Assembly: GCF_020171625.1 (NCBI RefSeq)
Contig: NZ_JAIUZY010000003.1
Span: 580,352-644,351, forward strand
Reading direction: 5' to 3'
Source of the DNA: Salipiger bermudensis
GTDB lineage: Bacteria; Pseudomonadota; Alphaproteobacteria; Rhodobacterales; Rhodobacteraceae
Length of the DNA: 64,000 bases
The notes beneath the pieces are model-generated. The model was not told the origin of the DNA and ran no database searches. It was given only the letters and a program-made list of their open reading frames with translations. The position numbers and the translations under genes are program-made. Of the stretch, positions 52,640 to 61,923 are shown piece after piece; the stretch's first letter is position 1, and the number at the start of each line of letters is the position of its first letter.

Positions 52640-53719
52640 ATGATCAATTTCAACGTCGGCGCATGGCGCCCGGCGACCGGACAGGCGCGCGCGGCGCGAC
52701 TTGCCTCGGCCAACGACCTCGTGACCCGAACCCTCGCCCAGCACGGCCTGACGAGCGGATCGGGGACCGCGTCCTCCCACGGGGATGGCAGTGAGACGAT
52801 GCGCTCGGCCCTTTCGGGGCTGATGGCGCGCCTGCAGCCCGATGGAGGGCCCGCGACGCCGCCCGCCGACATTCCGAACGGCGCCGCCTTTGCCGAAGAC
52901 GCGTTCACCTGCGCCGCCGGAACGCGCCGCTACCGCACCTATTTGCCCGCCTCCGCGCGGGAAGGGATCACCGGGCTCGTGGTGATGCTTCATGGCTGCA
53001 CCCAGACCCCCGAGGATTTTGCCGCCGGCACCGGCATGAATGCCCTGGCCGAGCAGCACCGGTTCGTCGTCGTCTATCCGCAGCAATCGCGCGGCGACAA
53101 CGCACAGTCCTGCTGGAACTGGTTCAGCCGCGGCGACCAGATGCGCGACAGGGGCGAGCCTGCCATCCTCGCCGGCCTGACGCGCGAGGTCATCGCCCGC
53201 CATGCCATTCCCGCGGACAAGGTCTTCGTGGCGGGCCTGTCGGCGGGGGCCGCCATGGCGGTCATCCTCGGCGGCGCCTACCCGGATCTCTTCCACGCGG
53301 TGGGCGCGCATTCGGGTCTGCCCGCGGGGGCTGCAAAAGATGTCACCTCAGCGTTCTCGGCGATGGCCGGACGCGAGGCGGGCAGCGCACCACGTGACAC
53401 GCCCACCCGGACGATCGTCTTCCATGGTGACGCCGACGCCACCGTTCACCCGTCCAACGGCGCAGCGATCGTCCGGCAGGCGCTCGAGGGCGGCCCGGCG
53501 CAGAGCCTTCAGACCGACGCCGAGCGCGCTGCGGGAGGGCGGAGCTATCGGCTCAGCACGACCTACGACGCCGACGGGGCGGAAGCAGTCGAGCATTGGG
53601 TGATCGAGGGCCTGGGACATGCGTGGTCCGGGGGGCAGGCCGGAGGCAGCTACACCGATCCGAAAGGTCCGGATGCGAGCGCCGAGATGGTGCGCTTCTT
53701 CTTCAGCCCATCCAGCTGA
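52640..53719 (+). CDS. PHB-depolymerase-family esterase
   Basis: A 359-aa alpha/beta hydrolase of the polyhydroxybutyrate-depolymerase/feruloyl-esterase type. The oxyanion-hole block is VVMLHGCTQTPEDFA near 114-128, the nucleophile elbow is GLSAG (S201) in VFVAGLSAGAAMA, the acid is in HGDADATVHP and the base histidine is in GLGHAWSGG. The first ~80 residues are a linker without a classical signal peptide (MINFNVGAWRPATG), so export is not evident and an intracellular role is possible. It may degrade storage PHB or another polyester. Confidence 0.87.
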   Translation: MINFNVGAWRPATGQARAARLASANDLVTRTLAQHGLTSGSGTASSHGDGSETMRSALSGLMARLQPDGGPATPPADIPNGAAFAEDAFTCAAGTRRYRTYLPASAREGITGLVVMLHGCTQTPEDFAAGTGMNALAEQHRFVVVYPQQSRGDNAQSCWNWFSRGDQMRDRGEPAILAGLTREVIARHAIPADKVFVAGLSAGAAMAVILGGAYPDLFHAVGAHSGLPAGAAKDVTSAFSAMAGREAGSAPRDTPTRTIVFHGDADATVHPSNGAAIVRQALEGGPAQSLQTDAERAAGGRSYRLSTTYDADGAEAVEHWVIEGLGHAWSGGQAGGSYTDPKGPDASAEMVRFFFSPSS

Positions 53720-53904
53720 CCGCGCCGCCGGAGCACTAGGCCCGAGCCGATATCGCGCGCAGCAGTTGCCCCTCACGTGCAATTGCTGCCGCCCTGCTCC
53801 GGCCGCGAAACCTGCGGCCGCGAATGGCGGCGATCAGAGCAAGTCGATCAGAAGTGAACCAATGGGCCGCAGGACTGTTGGTCCTTCAGTCACGAGGAGG
53901 TCTA

Positions 53905-54432
53905 ATGCGCCCGACCGAAGAGACCGCTCGCCAGATGTCCGCCGAAGCCGCCGAGCAGCCGCTTCTGCTCTATGCGCTCTCTGTGTTCGCCATGTTCGGC
54001 TGCCTGGCGCTTGCAGCGTCCATCCTGATCGCGGACATCGTCGTTCCCCACCATGACTGGATCGCCGACACGATCAGCGATCTCGGCGCAGGGCGCTACG
54101 AACTCATCGTCGACACCGGGCTTTACGCCTTTTCAGCCGCATTGATCGGCCTCGCCGTCCTGGCCGCCCATGTCCACCTCGGCGCATGGGACTGGAGCAT
54201 CGGGATCATCTCGGTCGTTGTCTTTGGCCTGCTGGTCTTCCTGATCGGGGGCCGCAACGAGTACGGCGACAATGACAACGATGGCTGGGTGATCCAAACC
54301 TATCTCGTGTACGCGCTGGGCGCGGCGATGGCCGTCGCCTGCTTTTCGATGGCACGCGGCGCCGCACGCGCCAGCCCCCGGTACCGCACGATCCTGAGCT
54401 GCCCCCATCGGGTGGTCCAGGTTAAATGCTAA
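53905..54432 (+). pseudogene. DUF998 membrane protein truncated by an IS
   Basis: The start at 53905 follows ACGAGGAGGTCTA. About 163 genuine residues form four membrane segments with family features (ADIVVPHHDWIADTISDLG and GGRNEYGDNDNDGWVIQT). At 54395 the IS3-family element begins, and the frame then reads LSCPHRVVQVKC from IS sequence before stopping at 54432. The usual length is somewhat greater, so the last membrane segment(s) are lost. The protein's function is unknown. Confidence 0.75.
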
Positions 54433-55293
54433 TGCATGGTCGGCCTTCGATCTATAGGGATGAAGGCCTCTGGCGCCGGCGCCCGATATCCGAAAACGCT
54501 ATGCGGCCGGTCCCTGTTGTAGTGTTTTCGCCATCTTTCGATGGGGATTTGCGCCTCCTTTAACGAGTAGAAGACCTCGCCATTTAGCAGCTCATCCCGG
54601 AAGCGCGCATTGAAGCTCTCGCAATAGCCGTTCTCCCAAGGTGACCCCGGCTCGATGTCGGCGGTCTTTGACCCCACCAGCTCGATCCAGTCGCGGACCT
54701 TCTGCGCTATGAACTCGGGACCATTGTCAGACCTTATGAACCGCGGCGGACCGCGCTGGATGAACAGATCGGTCAGGGCGTCAATGACATCGGTGGAGTT
54801 CAGTCGCCTGTCGACACGGATCATTAACGTCTCCCGCGTATATTCATCGAGGATGTTGAGCGTCCGGTAGGCCCGGCCATCACTGGTCCGGTCCTGCACG
54901 AAGTCGTAGGACCAGACGTGGTTGGGATGTTCAGGCTTCAGCCGCACGCAGGAGCCGTCCACTGCCCGGCAGTGCATCACGAAGTGATGTCACGAGAGGG
55001 TTCAGCCAGAGGCGGCCGCGTTTCTTCTGCTTGTGCGGGACCCTGAGCCCTTCGCGCCGCCAAATGCGCGCCACCCGCTTGTGGTTCACCTGCCAGCCCG
55101 CTCGGCGCAGCAGCACGGCGACCCGGCGGTAGCCGTAGCGGCCATACTCCCGGGCCAGCTCGATGACGTCGGCGGTCAGCCGCGCCTCGTCTTCCCGGCC
55201 CTGTGGTGGCTTGCGTTGCGTGGAGCGGTGCTGGCCAAGCACCCGGCAGGCCCGGCGTTCGGATATGCCGAGTGTGTAGCACACATGCTCCAC
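54429..55293 (-). pseudogene. IS407-group transposase OrfB, frame-split
   Basis: The catalytic integrase is split by a 40-bp insertion. The N-terminal part (54931-55293) includes GISERRACRVLGQHRSTQR and ELAREYGRYGYRRV and reads to RGRLWLN, then enters the inserted bases. The C-terminal part resumes at VDGSCVRLKPEHPNHVWSYDFV in another frame, with the DDE region IRSDNGPEFIA and WENGYCESFNARFRDE. Joining the frames by removing 40 bp restores a normal transposase. It is probably non-functional as it stands. Confidence 0.8.
54960..54999. repeat. 40-bp insertion of two abutting palindromes in orfB
   Basis: CACTGCCCGGCAGTG (54960-54974) and CATCACGAAGTGATG (54975-54989), each a perfect stem with a short or 1-base centre, lie end to end, followed by ten more bases (54990-54999). 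They are absent from the expected transposase reading frame and cause its shift. Confidence 0.75.
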
Positions 55294-55316
55294 GCACTCG
55301 CGGCGGCGCGAAGGGC

Positions 55317-55595
55317 TTAGAAGTTTCCCTGAAAAGCCTCGGTCAAGATCAGCTTCTCAAGCGTCAGGTCAGATACCGCCCGCCGCAGCCACAGGTTCTC
55401 CTTCTCGAGCTCCTTCAGCCGCGACAACCGAGCCCGGTCCATCCCGCCATACTGCTTCCGCCAGCGGTAGAACGTGTGCTGCGATATCCCGATCTGGCGC
55501 ACCGCATCGGCCATCGACAGGCCTTGGCCGTGCAACACCTCGACCTGACGCAACTTGGGGACAATGTCTTCCGGCTTCTCTCGCTTTCCAACCAT
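55317..55595 (-). CDS. IS407-group OrfA
   Basis: A 92-aa DNA-binding transposase subunit. It shows the helix-turn-helix of the group: KPEDIVPKLRQVEVLHGQGLS (abbreviated) and GISQHTFYRWRKQYGGM, then the leucine-zipper stretch LSRLKELEKENLWLRRAVSDL. It ends just before orfB, from which it is separated by 23 bp between the stop and the orfB methionine; expression of a fusion by frameshift is typical of the family. It lies at the right end of the element. Confidence 0.9.
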   Translation of the reverse strand: MVGKREKPEDIVPKLRQVEVLHGQGLSMADAVRQIGISQHTFYRWRKQYGGMDRARLSRLKELEKENLWLRRAVSDLTLEKLILTEAFQGNF

Positions 55596-55957
55596 TCCGT
55601 AGTCCTCCTGTTCGCCGAAATCCTATCGAATTTCAGGCTTCGTGGGTGGAACACTTCAAAGGGGCTGGCTCATACTCTTCGCTTCTATCCTCTGATGTGG
55701 AGCAAAGGAATTCAAAGCAGGAACCGCTGAGCTGACGTTAGAAAGTGTGCGCCGCAGGTCGGCAAAGGGCCGGGATCGACGGCACACCTGGGGCACGTGT
55801 CTGCGCCCCGCCGCACAGCTTGCAGCCCTAACTCGCCATAAGTCTCGAGTTGCGCAGGCCGGCGAAGCGGGCCCTCCCCCCTCGAATCGAAAATCTCCCG
55901 GCCCGTTGGGGCCGAGAGACACAGCATCAGTGGCAGCCGAAGGCTTGAGACTGCCGG

Positions 55958-57514
55958 TTATTGCGGCGGCGGCGCAGCTTCCATGATCTGTTGCGACATG
56001 TCCTCAACCGAGGTCGAGAAGCTGGCGATGCGCGGCGGGAACTCTTCGAAGGACTCCACGAAATTGTTCACGAGCCCCAGCGCCGGGCCGATTGCCCACG
56101 AATGGTTCTCCTGCCACTCGTCGAACCCCCGGGCGTCGTGAAAACGCTCGAACGGGTCAAGGTCGAGCCGGGTGATCAGCGGCGAGGTCATCTCGTATTG
56201 ATGGCCATTGAACCAGCGATCCTGACTGGTGAAGAGGAATTTCCACTCGCCATAGCGCAGACCGTGGAAGGTCGTCTCGGTGAAGAAGAAGAACTCCTGC
56301 CGGTTGGATGGGCCCGACTGGGTCAGGATCGGGGTCTGGTCGTAGCCGTCGAGATGAACCTTGAAGGTCTTGTCTCCGATCTCGGCGCCTTCGAGCAGTT
56401 GCTCCTTGATGTCCGGCTTGCCGAGCTGAGACATGATGGTGGGGATCCAGTCCTCCATGCTCATCAACTCGCCTGTCGTGCTGCCTTCGGGAACGAGCCC
56501 CGGCCACTTGACCATCATCGGGACCTTGAAGCCGCCCTCGTAGCCACCCACGCCCTTTTCGCCACGGAACGGCTGATTGCCGCCGTCCGGCCAGGAATTC
56601 GATGCCGCGCCGTTGTCGGTCGAGAACATCACCATCGTGTTGTCGGCGATGCCGAGCTCGTCGAGCAGATCCAGCAGCTCGCCCACGTCGTCGTCGAGCT
56701 CGACCATGCCGTCGGCGTAGACGTTTCCAAGGCCGGTGATGCCGTCGTAGTGCTCATTGAGGTTGGTGCGATAGTGCATCCGGGTGGTGTTGTGCCAGAC
56801 GAAGAACGGCTCATCGGCCTCGGCGGCCTCGGTGATGAACCGCTTGCTCTCTTCCAGCACGTCCTGATCGAGATTGCGCTGCACGTCCTGGCCGAAGTCG
56901 CCCAGATCCTCGATCTCCTGCCCGCCGTCTTCGGTGGCAAAGCTGTGGATGATGCCGCGTTGCGCCAGTCCCGCCTCCTCGAAAGCCTGCGCGGGATAGT
57001 CATCCTGTTCGACATACTCGCCGGCGTTGAGGTGATAGAGGATGCCGAAGAACTCGTCGAAGCCATGGTTCGTCGGCAAATGCGTGTCCTGGTCGCCAAG
57101 ATGGTTCTTGCCGAACTGGCCGGTGCGATAGCCTTCGGCCTTGAGCATTTCCGCCAGGGTGGGGTCTTCTTCCGAAAGCCCTTGCGGAGCGCCCGGAAGA
57201 CCGACGGTCGAAAGGCCCACGCGCAGTGGATACTGGCCGGTGATAAAGGCTGCGCGACCTGCGGTGCAGGACGCCTGCGCGTAGTGATCCATGAACAGCA
57301 TGCCGTCCTCGGCGATGCGGTCGATGTTGGGGGTTTCGCCGGCCATCATGCCCCGGTGATAGGCAGAGATGTTCCACATGCCGACATCGTCGCCCCAAAT
57401 CACGAGGATGTTCGGGGGATTTGTGTCATCCTGTGCGCTGACGGCGCCGCCGATGCATGTCGTGAGCGCTGCAATGGCGATCAAACCGAAGGGGTTTCTT
57501 CCAAAAAATCTCAT
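55958..57514 (-). CDS. Arylsulfatase (type I formylglycine sulfatase)
   Basis: A 518-aa secreted sulfatase. The signal peptide is about residues 1-27 (MRFFGRNPFGLIAIAALTTC). The sulfatase signature ASCTAGRAAFITGQYP carries C83, to be converted to formylglycine, and R87; metal ligands start with D42 and D43 in IWGDDVG. Other blocks are TGQFGKNHLGDQDTHLP and FSTDNGAASNSWPDGG. The start at 57514 has GGAGG about 8 nt upstream. A formylglycine-generating enzyme is not in the window. It may release sulfate from a marine polysaccharide; it lies too far from the uronate locus to link them firmly. Confidence 0.9.
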   Translation of the reverse strand: MRFFGRNPFGLIAIAALTTCIGGAVSAQDDTNPPNILVIWGDDVGMWNISAYHRGMMAGETPNIDRIAEDGMLFMDHYAQASCTAGRAAFITGQYPLRVGLSTVGLPGAPQGLSEEDPTLAEMLKAEGYRTGQFGKNHLGDQDTHLPTNHGFDEFFGILYHLNAGEYVEQDDYPAQAFEEAGLAQRGIIHSFATEDGGQEIEDLGDFGQDVQRNLDQDVLEESKRFITEAAEADEPFFVWHNTTRMHYRTNLNEHYDGITGLGNVYADGMVELDDDVGELLDLLDELGIADNTMVMFSTDNGAASNSWPDGGNQPFRGEKGVGGYEGGFKVPMMVKWPGLVPEGSTTGELMSMEDWIPTIMSQLGKPDIKEQLLEGAEIGDKTFKVHLDGYDQTPILTQSGPSNRQEFFFFTETTFHGLRYGEWKFLFTSQDRWFNGHQYEMTSPLITRLDLDPFERFHDARGFDEWQENHSWAIGPALGLVNNFVESFEEFPPRIASFSTSVEDMSQQIMEAAPPPQ

Positions 57515-58229
57515 GGTCGCCTCCACCTCTCCTCACCAGACGTTCAGCCATTCAATGGTCGATGACGGGACCTGAGCTGCCGAGGAAGGTTATGTGTCTC
57601 AGTACGTTATACTCATAGTTGTTAAGCTTGGACCTGAGCTCACCTTTGAGTCAAGTGAACATTCTATGTCGGCGAACGACATGAACCCGTATCGGAAGAT
57701 GCTTGGGTTCTCGAGCTCGGCGCCATCCTCGCTCGGCAGGCCCGAAGAAGAAGAGTTGGCCAGTAAAGTCATGGTAATCTGTTTCAACAGCTTGAGGAAT
57801 TCAGCGAGGCCTATCGCTGTGCCCCGCCCCGCCCTGCCGGCAGCTAAAGGATCATGATCTCAGAGGAGCCACGTCCGCTTTCATGCACATCGCTGCCATT
57901 CGTCCAGGACGCAGCGAAGGTCGGTTGTCCGCCCGCCTCTTTCGCAACTTCGCGGGCGCAGCGCGAGTCGAGCACATGCGCCGAACGGCGGGAAGGTCCG
58001 CACTGCCGACCTTGGATCGCTGGGAATGCTGCGGCGAGGCCCTATTGGCCGCTTTGGTGGAACCGCGCCGCGGCGCCCACCAGGACAGCGAAGGTCCGCT
58101 CTGGGCCGAATACTACTGCTCGGTCGCCATGTAGGCGCACACACCGCCACGTCAGAAAAGTCTGCTCAACTCGTGCGGCATCGCCAAGAGGGCCACGCCT
58201 GCATCTCTAAGTCTCATAGACAAAGCGCC
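57515..58229. other. Mosaic intergenic region between arylsulfatase and the MFS remnant
   Basis: 715 bp with no gene I can support. The part around 57600-57800 is noticeably less GC-rich and has short frames on both strands (57594-57857 plus, 57599-57787 minus) that I do not recognise. The rest may contain decayed sequence of the MFS gene that follows, whose N-terminal half is missing. Confidence 0.4.
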
Positions 58230-58231
58230 CT

Positions 58232-59019
58232 GTGGCCGCCGCGGTCGCCGCTGCCGTCGACAAGAGCCGGCAGGACCTGACGAACACGGTGATCAATGCG
58301 GGTGTGAGCGCGGGCGTGGCGCTGTCTGGGCCAATCGCGTTTGGCCTCGCGGGACAATGGAGATTGGCCTTCGGGGCTTTCGCCGCCGTCGCGCTGGCGC
58401 TGGCCGTCGCGTCCGCCAACTCTCTTCCTGCCGCCTCGGGCGGCGGTCGCGCAGGTGGCCTTCCCCCGATGACGGGACCGGTCCTGCGGCTGATCTCCGC
58501 CTCCTTCCTGATGGGGCGGCGAGCACCGCGCTATGGTCCTTCGGGGGCCAACTCGTCGCGGAGCAGATGGGCTGGGGGGCGACCGGAACCGGCCTTCTCT
58601 GGACCTGCATCGGCATCGGGGGGCTGGCCGGAGCCGGGGCCGGCACGCTCCTTGGCTCACTCGGTCTCGACCGCGTCCACTGGGCCTTCCTCAGCCTGAT
58701 GGCAGCCAGCATCCTGTCGGTCGGCTTCGGCCTCGGCCCGATCCCTACGCTCGTCGGAGGAGCCGTTTTCGGCGCGGCCTACGTGATGCTCACGGGGGTC
58801 TACCTCATCTGGGGCACTCACGCCCTACCGGACCGGCCTGCAACCGGCCTCATGGTCGGCTTCCTGACCATCGCCGTGGGCCAGACCGTCGGCGCTCCTC
58901 TCTTCGGACGTCTCTTGGCGGGGCCGGGCCTCGCCTCCGCCGTCATAGGTTTCACCGCCGTCGCACTGATCGCCGGGGCCTTCCGGTCAGGGTCGATGGT
59001 CGATGGCGCAACTGCGTAG
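58232..59019 (+). pseudogene. Frameshifted, N-truncated MFS transporter
   Basis: Two overlapping frames give one major-facilitator protein. The first (58232 on) reads QDLTNTVINAGVSAGVALSG and FGLAGQWRLAFGAFAAVALALA, then SASFLMG. The second continues AASTALWSFGGQLVAEQMGWG, LLGSLGLDRVHWAFLSLMAA and VGFLTIAVGQTVGAPLFGRL to 59019. They join if one G is added in the GGGG run near 58512. About the first 120-150 residues expected for the family are missing. It is a remnant and not a working transporter. Confidence 0.7.
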
Positions 59020-59297
59020 CCCGGGCGCGACCGGCACTTTCGCGAAACGTCGTGGAAGGGCTCGCTCCCGACCTTCGCTGCATGGGCCATAAACGTGAGC
59101 CCACCCCGGAGCGGCAACTCCTTTCACTGCCGCTGATGGACGGCAGACCCAAATCGCCGTCGTGCTGCTATCGCATTGGACATCAGCCGACCACTAAGAT
59201 GACCAATTTGCGGGTGCTGACCACGGCCTGACCGTGGGTCCGGCGGCACGGGGGAGGTCCCCGCACCGCTCACTTCCGCGGCCGTCGAGGGGGCCCT

Positions 59298-60680
59298 TTA
59301 GGCCACCTCGATCCAGTTCGTCATCCCCGAGCCCGCATGGCCGAGCATGTGGCAATGCAGCAGCCATTTACCGGGGTTGTCGGCGACAAAGGCGATCTCC
59401 GCGCTTTCCTGCGGCATAACCAGCACCGTGTCGCGCATCGGGCCCAGAGACCCATCCGCCGCGACCGTGCGAAAATGCATGCCATGCAGATGCATCGCAT
59501 GCGGGAACACGGTGTCGTTGACCAGCCGGATGCGGGCGGTCTCTCCCCGCGCGTAGCGGGCAAAAGGCGCATCTCCAAGTCCCACCTGGCCGGCCAGCGC
59601 CCAGAACTGCCCGCGCTGCACCAGCTGCTGGAAACCCATGTCTTGACCCTCGAAGCGGGCGGAGGCCATGCCGCGCATAGCGCCACCCTCCATCCGCATC
59701 TGGCGGATTTCCGCATCGGCGAGCCCAGTCACCTCCATACGCGGGTTCGGCGGTAGAGGGGCGGGTGCCCCGCGCGTGGCGCGGCTCTTGCGGCCGGTCA
59801 CGGACACCTCGGCCAGCGCCTGCCAGCTGTCATCGTCGGCGTAGCTGAGCAGCGCGGCGGGCGTGCCCTCGTCGGCGGTGACATCAACAATCAGATCGAC
59901 GCGCTGCGCCGGAGCGAGGATGATCTCGGCGCTCACTTGCTCGGGCTGCGCAAGCGGCATGCCATCAAGCGCCACGGTCCAGCCCCTCATCCCCTCGAGC
60001 CGCAACACGAAGATCCGGGCATTGGCGGCGTTGATCAGCCGAAGGCGCAGGCGCTCGTTGCGTTGCGCCTCGAGCGAGAAGTCGTACCGGCCGTTGATCC
60101 CCACAAGATTGCCCATGCGCCCAGCGTGGCTGCGCATCATCGGGTTTCCGAAGTTCCCGGCGAAGCTGCCGGTCTCCGGGTCGAGCAGCCAATCGTCGAG
60201 CATCAGCACCTCGTCCCGATCAACGTCGGGCGGCGCACTTTCCTCGACGATCAGTGCGCCGGAGAGGCCGCGCGCGACCTGCTCCATGGAGTTGGTATGC
60301 GCGTGGTACCAGTAGGTCCCAGCATCCGGCAGCTCGAACGCATAGTCGAAGGTGCCGCCCGGCGGCACGGCGTCCTGCGTCAGCCCCGCAACGCCGTCCA
60401 TCGCGTTATCGATGCGGATGCCGTGCCAATGCACAGAGGTCGGCACCTCCAGATCGTTGACCAAGCGCCGCGAAAGGCGGCTTCCCTGTTGCAAGCGGAT
60501 TTGCGGTCCCGGAAGCAAGCCGTCATAGCTCCAGACCTCGGTCGCCGGATAACCCTCGGGCGCAAGCTGGACGGTGGCCGCGCGCGCCGTCAGGCGGGAC
60601 GACTCCGCCTGTGCCCATGCGGGCCGTGTCAGCGGCGCCGCGGCAAGTCCGGCGCAGAAGGCGCGTCGTGTGAAGCTCAT
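59298..60680 (-). CDS. Multicopper oxidase (periplasmic)
   Basis: A 460-aa copper oxidase exported by Tat (TRRAFCAGLAAAPLTRPAWA at 4-23). All four copper-binding motifs occur: SVHWHGIRID and YWYHAHTN in the N-terminal domain, then HAMHLHGMHF and LLHCHMLGHAGSGM with the type 1 cysteine near the end. It probably oxidises Cu(I) to Cu(II), or another metal or phenolic compound, in the periplasm, as CueO and CopA-type proteins do. A Met-rich stretch (IRQMRMEGGAMRGMAS) is present near 320, as in copper-resistance oxidases. It starts one base after the cytochrome c stop. Confidence 0.9.
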   Translation of the reverse strand: MSFTRRAFCAGLAAAPLTRPAWAQAESSRLTARAATVQLAPEGYPATEVWSYDGLLPGPQIRLQQGSRLSRRLVNDLEVPTSVHWHGIRIDNAMDGVAGLTQDAVPPGGTFDYAFELPDAGTYWYHAHTNSMEQVARGLSGALIVEESAPPDVDRDEVLMLDDWLLDPETGSFAGNFGNPMMRSHAGRMGNLVGINGRYDFSLEAQRNERLRLRLINAANARIFVLRLEGMRGWTVALDGMPLAQPEQVSAEIILAPAQRVDLIVDVTADEGTPAALLSYADDDSWQALAEVSVTGRKSRATRGAPAPLPPNPRMEVTGLADAEIRQMRMEGGAMRGMASARFEGQDMGFQQLVQRGQFWALAGQVGLGDAPFARYARGETARIRLVNDTVFPHAMHLHGMHFRTVAADGSLGPMRDTVLVMPQESAEIAFVADNPGKWLLHCHMLGHAGSGMTNWIEVA

Positions 60681-60681
60681 C

Positions 60682-61104
60682 TCAGTTGATCCCGTTTGCG
60701 CGCTGCAGCTCTCGGACATAGGCGATGATCGTCTTCACCTCGGCCTGGGTCAGCTGGGGCTGCGGCGGCATGTTCCCGAATTCCCAGTGGTGTGCCCTGA
60801 CACCTTGCTGCGCCGCGACAAGAAAAGCCATGTCGCCATGATGCGATGGCTCGTAAATCTTGTGAACCAGCGGCGGACCGAAGCCCATCTTGCCGGCGGC
60901 GTTCTCACCGTGGCAGGCGGCGCAGACAGCATCAAAGGCGCGTTTGCCGAGCTCGGCCTGTGGTGTAAGGGCGCTTGGTCGCGTAACCGTCACCACGGCG
61001 GCGCCCTCCTGCGACGTGGCGGTTTCGGGCGTGGCGGGCCAGAAGGCGTAGCCGATGGCCCCGATGCAGGCGGCACCGAGGGCGGGAAAGGCGTATTTTT
61101 TCAT
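60682..61104 (-). CDS. Class I cytochrome c
   Basis: A 140-aa protein with an N-terminal membrane anchor or signal (MKKYAFPALGAACIGAIGYAF). A single heme site CAACH (C61, C64, H65) is present, and the likely axial Met is M112 in EFGNMPPQPQL. A small c-type domain covers about 50-135. It probably passes electrons between the multicopper oxidase and the respiratory chain, since the genes are one base apart and the oxidase is encoded downstream. The strand and the spacing show an operon. Confidence 0.88.
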   Translation of the reverse strand: MKKYAFPALGAACIGAIGYAFWPATPETATSQEGAAVVTVTRPSALTPQAELGKRAFDAVCAACHGENAAGKMGFGPPLVHKIYEPSHHGDMAFLVAAQQGVRAHHWEFGNMPPQPQLTQAEVKTIIAYVRELQRANGIN

Positions 61105-61182
61105 GACTTGTCCTGATCGCGGCCAGTTTGACTGACCTGGATTGCTGGGATGACCGGACGAAATCCGGCAACTGCAACCGCG

Positions 61183-61482
61183 TCAGGCGCGCGGGGGTGG
61201 TGGCTCTGCGCAGGAGCTGATCGAATTGCCGAAGATTGCCTCTGGAAGGGAGGTGGAAAGCGCTCCGACTCCGGGAAGGTCAATGTCGTGCAGCGGCGAT
61301 GCTTCGGTCGCGGCGCAACAGGCGGTGTGGTGCGCACACACGCCATCCGAATGCAGGGCGTCTCCCTCTTCCGTCAGGCAGCACGTGCCGTCATGCATCG
61401 ACGCCGACGCAGCTGAAACCCGAGCGGTCAACGGCCCGATCGAAAAAGCCGCAAGCAGAATGATGAGCCAAACGAGACGCAA
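61183..61482 (-). CDS. Small secreted Cys/His-rich protein in copper group
   Basis: A 99-aa protein using the TTG at 61482, chosen because GGAGGAGG lies 5 nt upstream and the product starts with a signal peptide (LRLVWLIILLAAFSIGPLTARVSAASA). ATG starts further upstream give unlikely N-termini. The mature chain is rich in Cys and His (HDGTCCLTEEGDALHSDG, VCAHHTACCAA), a composition often seen in metal-binding envelope proteins. It is the first gene of the minus-strand copper group: cytochrome c starts 78 bp downstream. I do not assign a family. Confidence 0.6.
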   Translation of the reverse strand: MRLVWLIILLAAFSIGPLTARVSAASASMHDGTCCLTEEGDALHSDGVCAHHTACCAATEASPLHDIDLPGVGALSTSLPEAIFGNSISSCAEPPPPRA

Positions 61483-61806
61483 GGGACCTCCTCCGATGCG
61501 GTCATATCGCAGGGGCGCGCCTCGACAGTCAAGGCCGCGCCAATATGTGCCTCCGGAAGTCCGTAGCACTCGAGGGACCACAAGATGCCCTGGATGACGC
61601 GCATATTTCCTGAGGTTCCTCTGATGCTGTGATGGCTCGACACAGTGCGGCGAGAGGCTCCCAATCCTGTCATGCCGCCGCGGTCATTCACCGCTCTGAG
61701 CGATATTCGGCGCCCGACTTGCCGGTCGCTCTGGTTGCCCGCCGGACGCCATGCCGCTCGGCCAAAGGGTCCCGAAGATGTCACTCCATGGCGGGTTTGC
61801 TCCCAT

Positions 61807-61826
61807 GCCTCTCCCACTGGCAAACT
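61807..61826. promoter_or_regulatory. Partial CueR-like operator
   Basis: Contains CCCACTGGCAA at 61813-61823, identical to the centre of the known CueR consensus ACCTTCCCACTGGCAAGGT; the outer bases differ. It may be degenerate or serve a decayed gene. Confidence 0.35.
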
Positions 61827-61923
61827 CTTCTGCACTTCCCGTCAACGAGGCACGTCCTCGGGCTCCAACCAGTTCAAACGGGTGTTCTCATGATCGTCGA
61901 TGCGGAATGCATCTGGGCGTCGT

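Larger units (their letters stand above)
54395..55672 (-). mobile_element. IS3-family element, IS407 group
   Basis: Imperfect terminal inverted repeats: left TGAGCTGCCCC...GTGGTCCA and right (complement) TGAGCCAGCCCC...GTGTTCCA. Between them lie orfA and a split orfB transposase on the minus strand with a DDE motif. The length of 1278 bp is normal for the group. The four bases before the left end (ATCC) and after the right end (TACT) differ, so the expected target duplication is missing. It truncates a DUF998 gene. Confidence 0.88.

Noticed and set aside
57594..57857. 87-aa plus-strand frame near the arylsulfatase
   Set aside because: No ribosome site or recognisable family; kept only as a composition note.
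61428..61835. 135-aa minus-strand frame in the copper region
   Set aside because: No signal, domain or good ribosome site; overlaps the better-supported Cys/His-rich gene in another frame.
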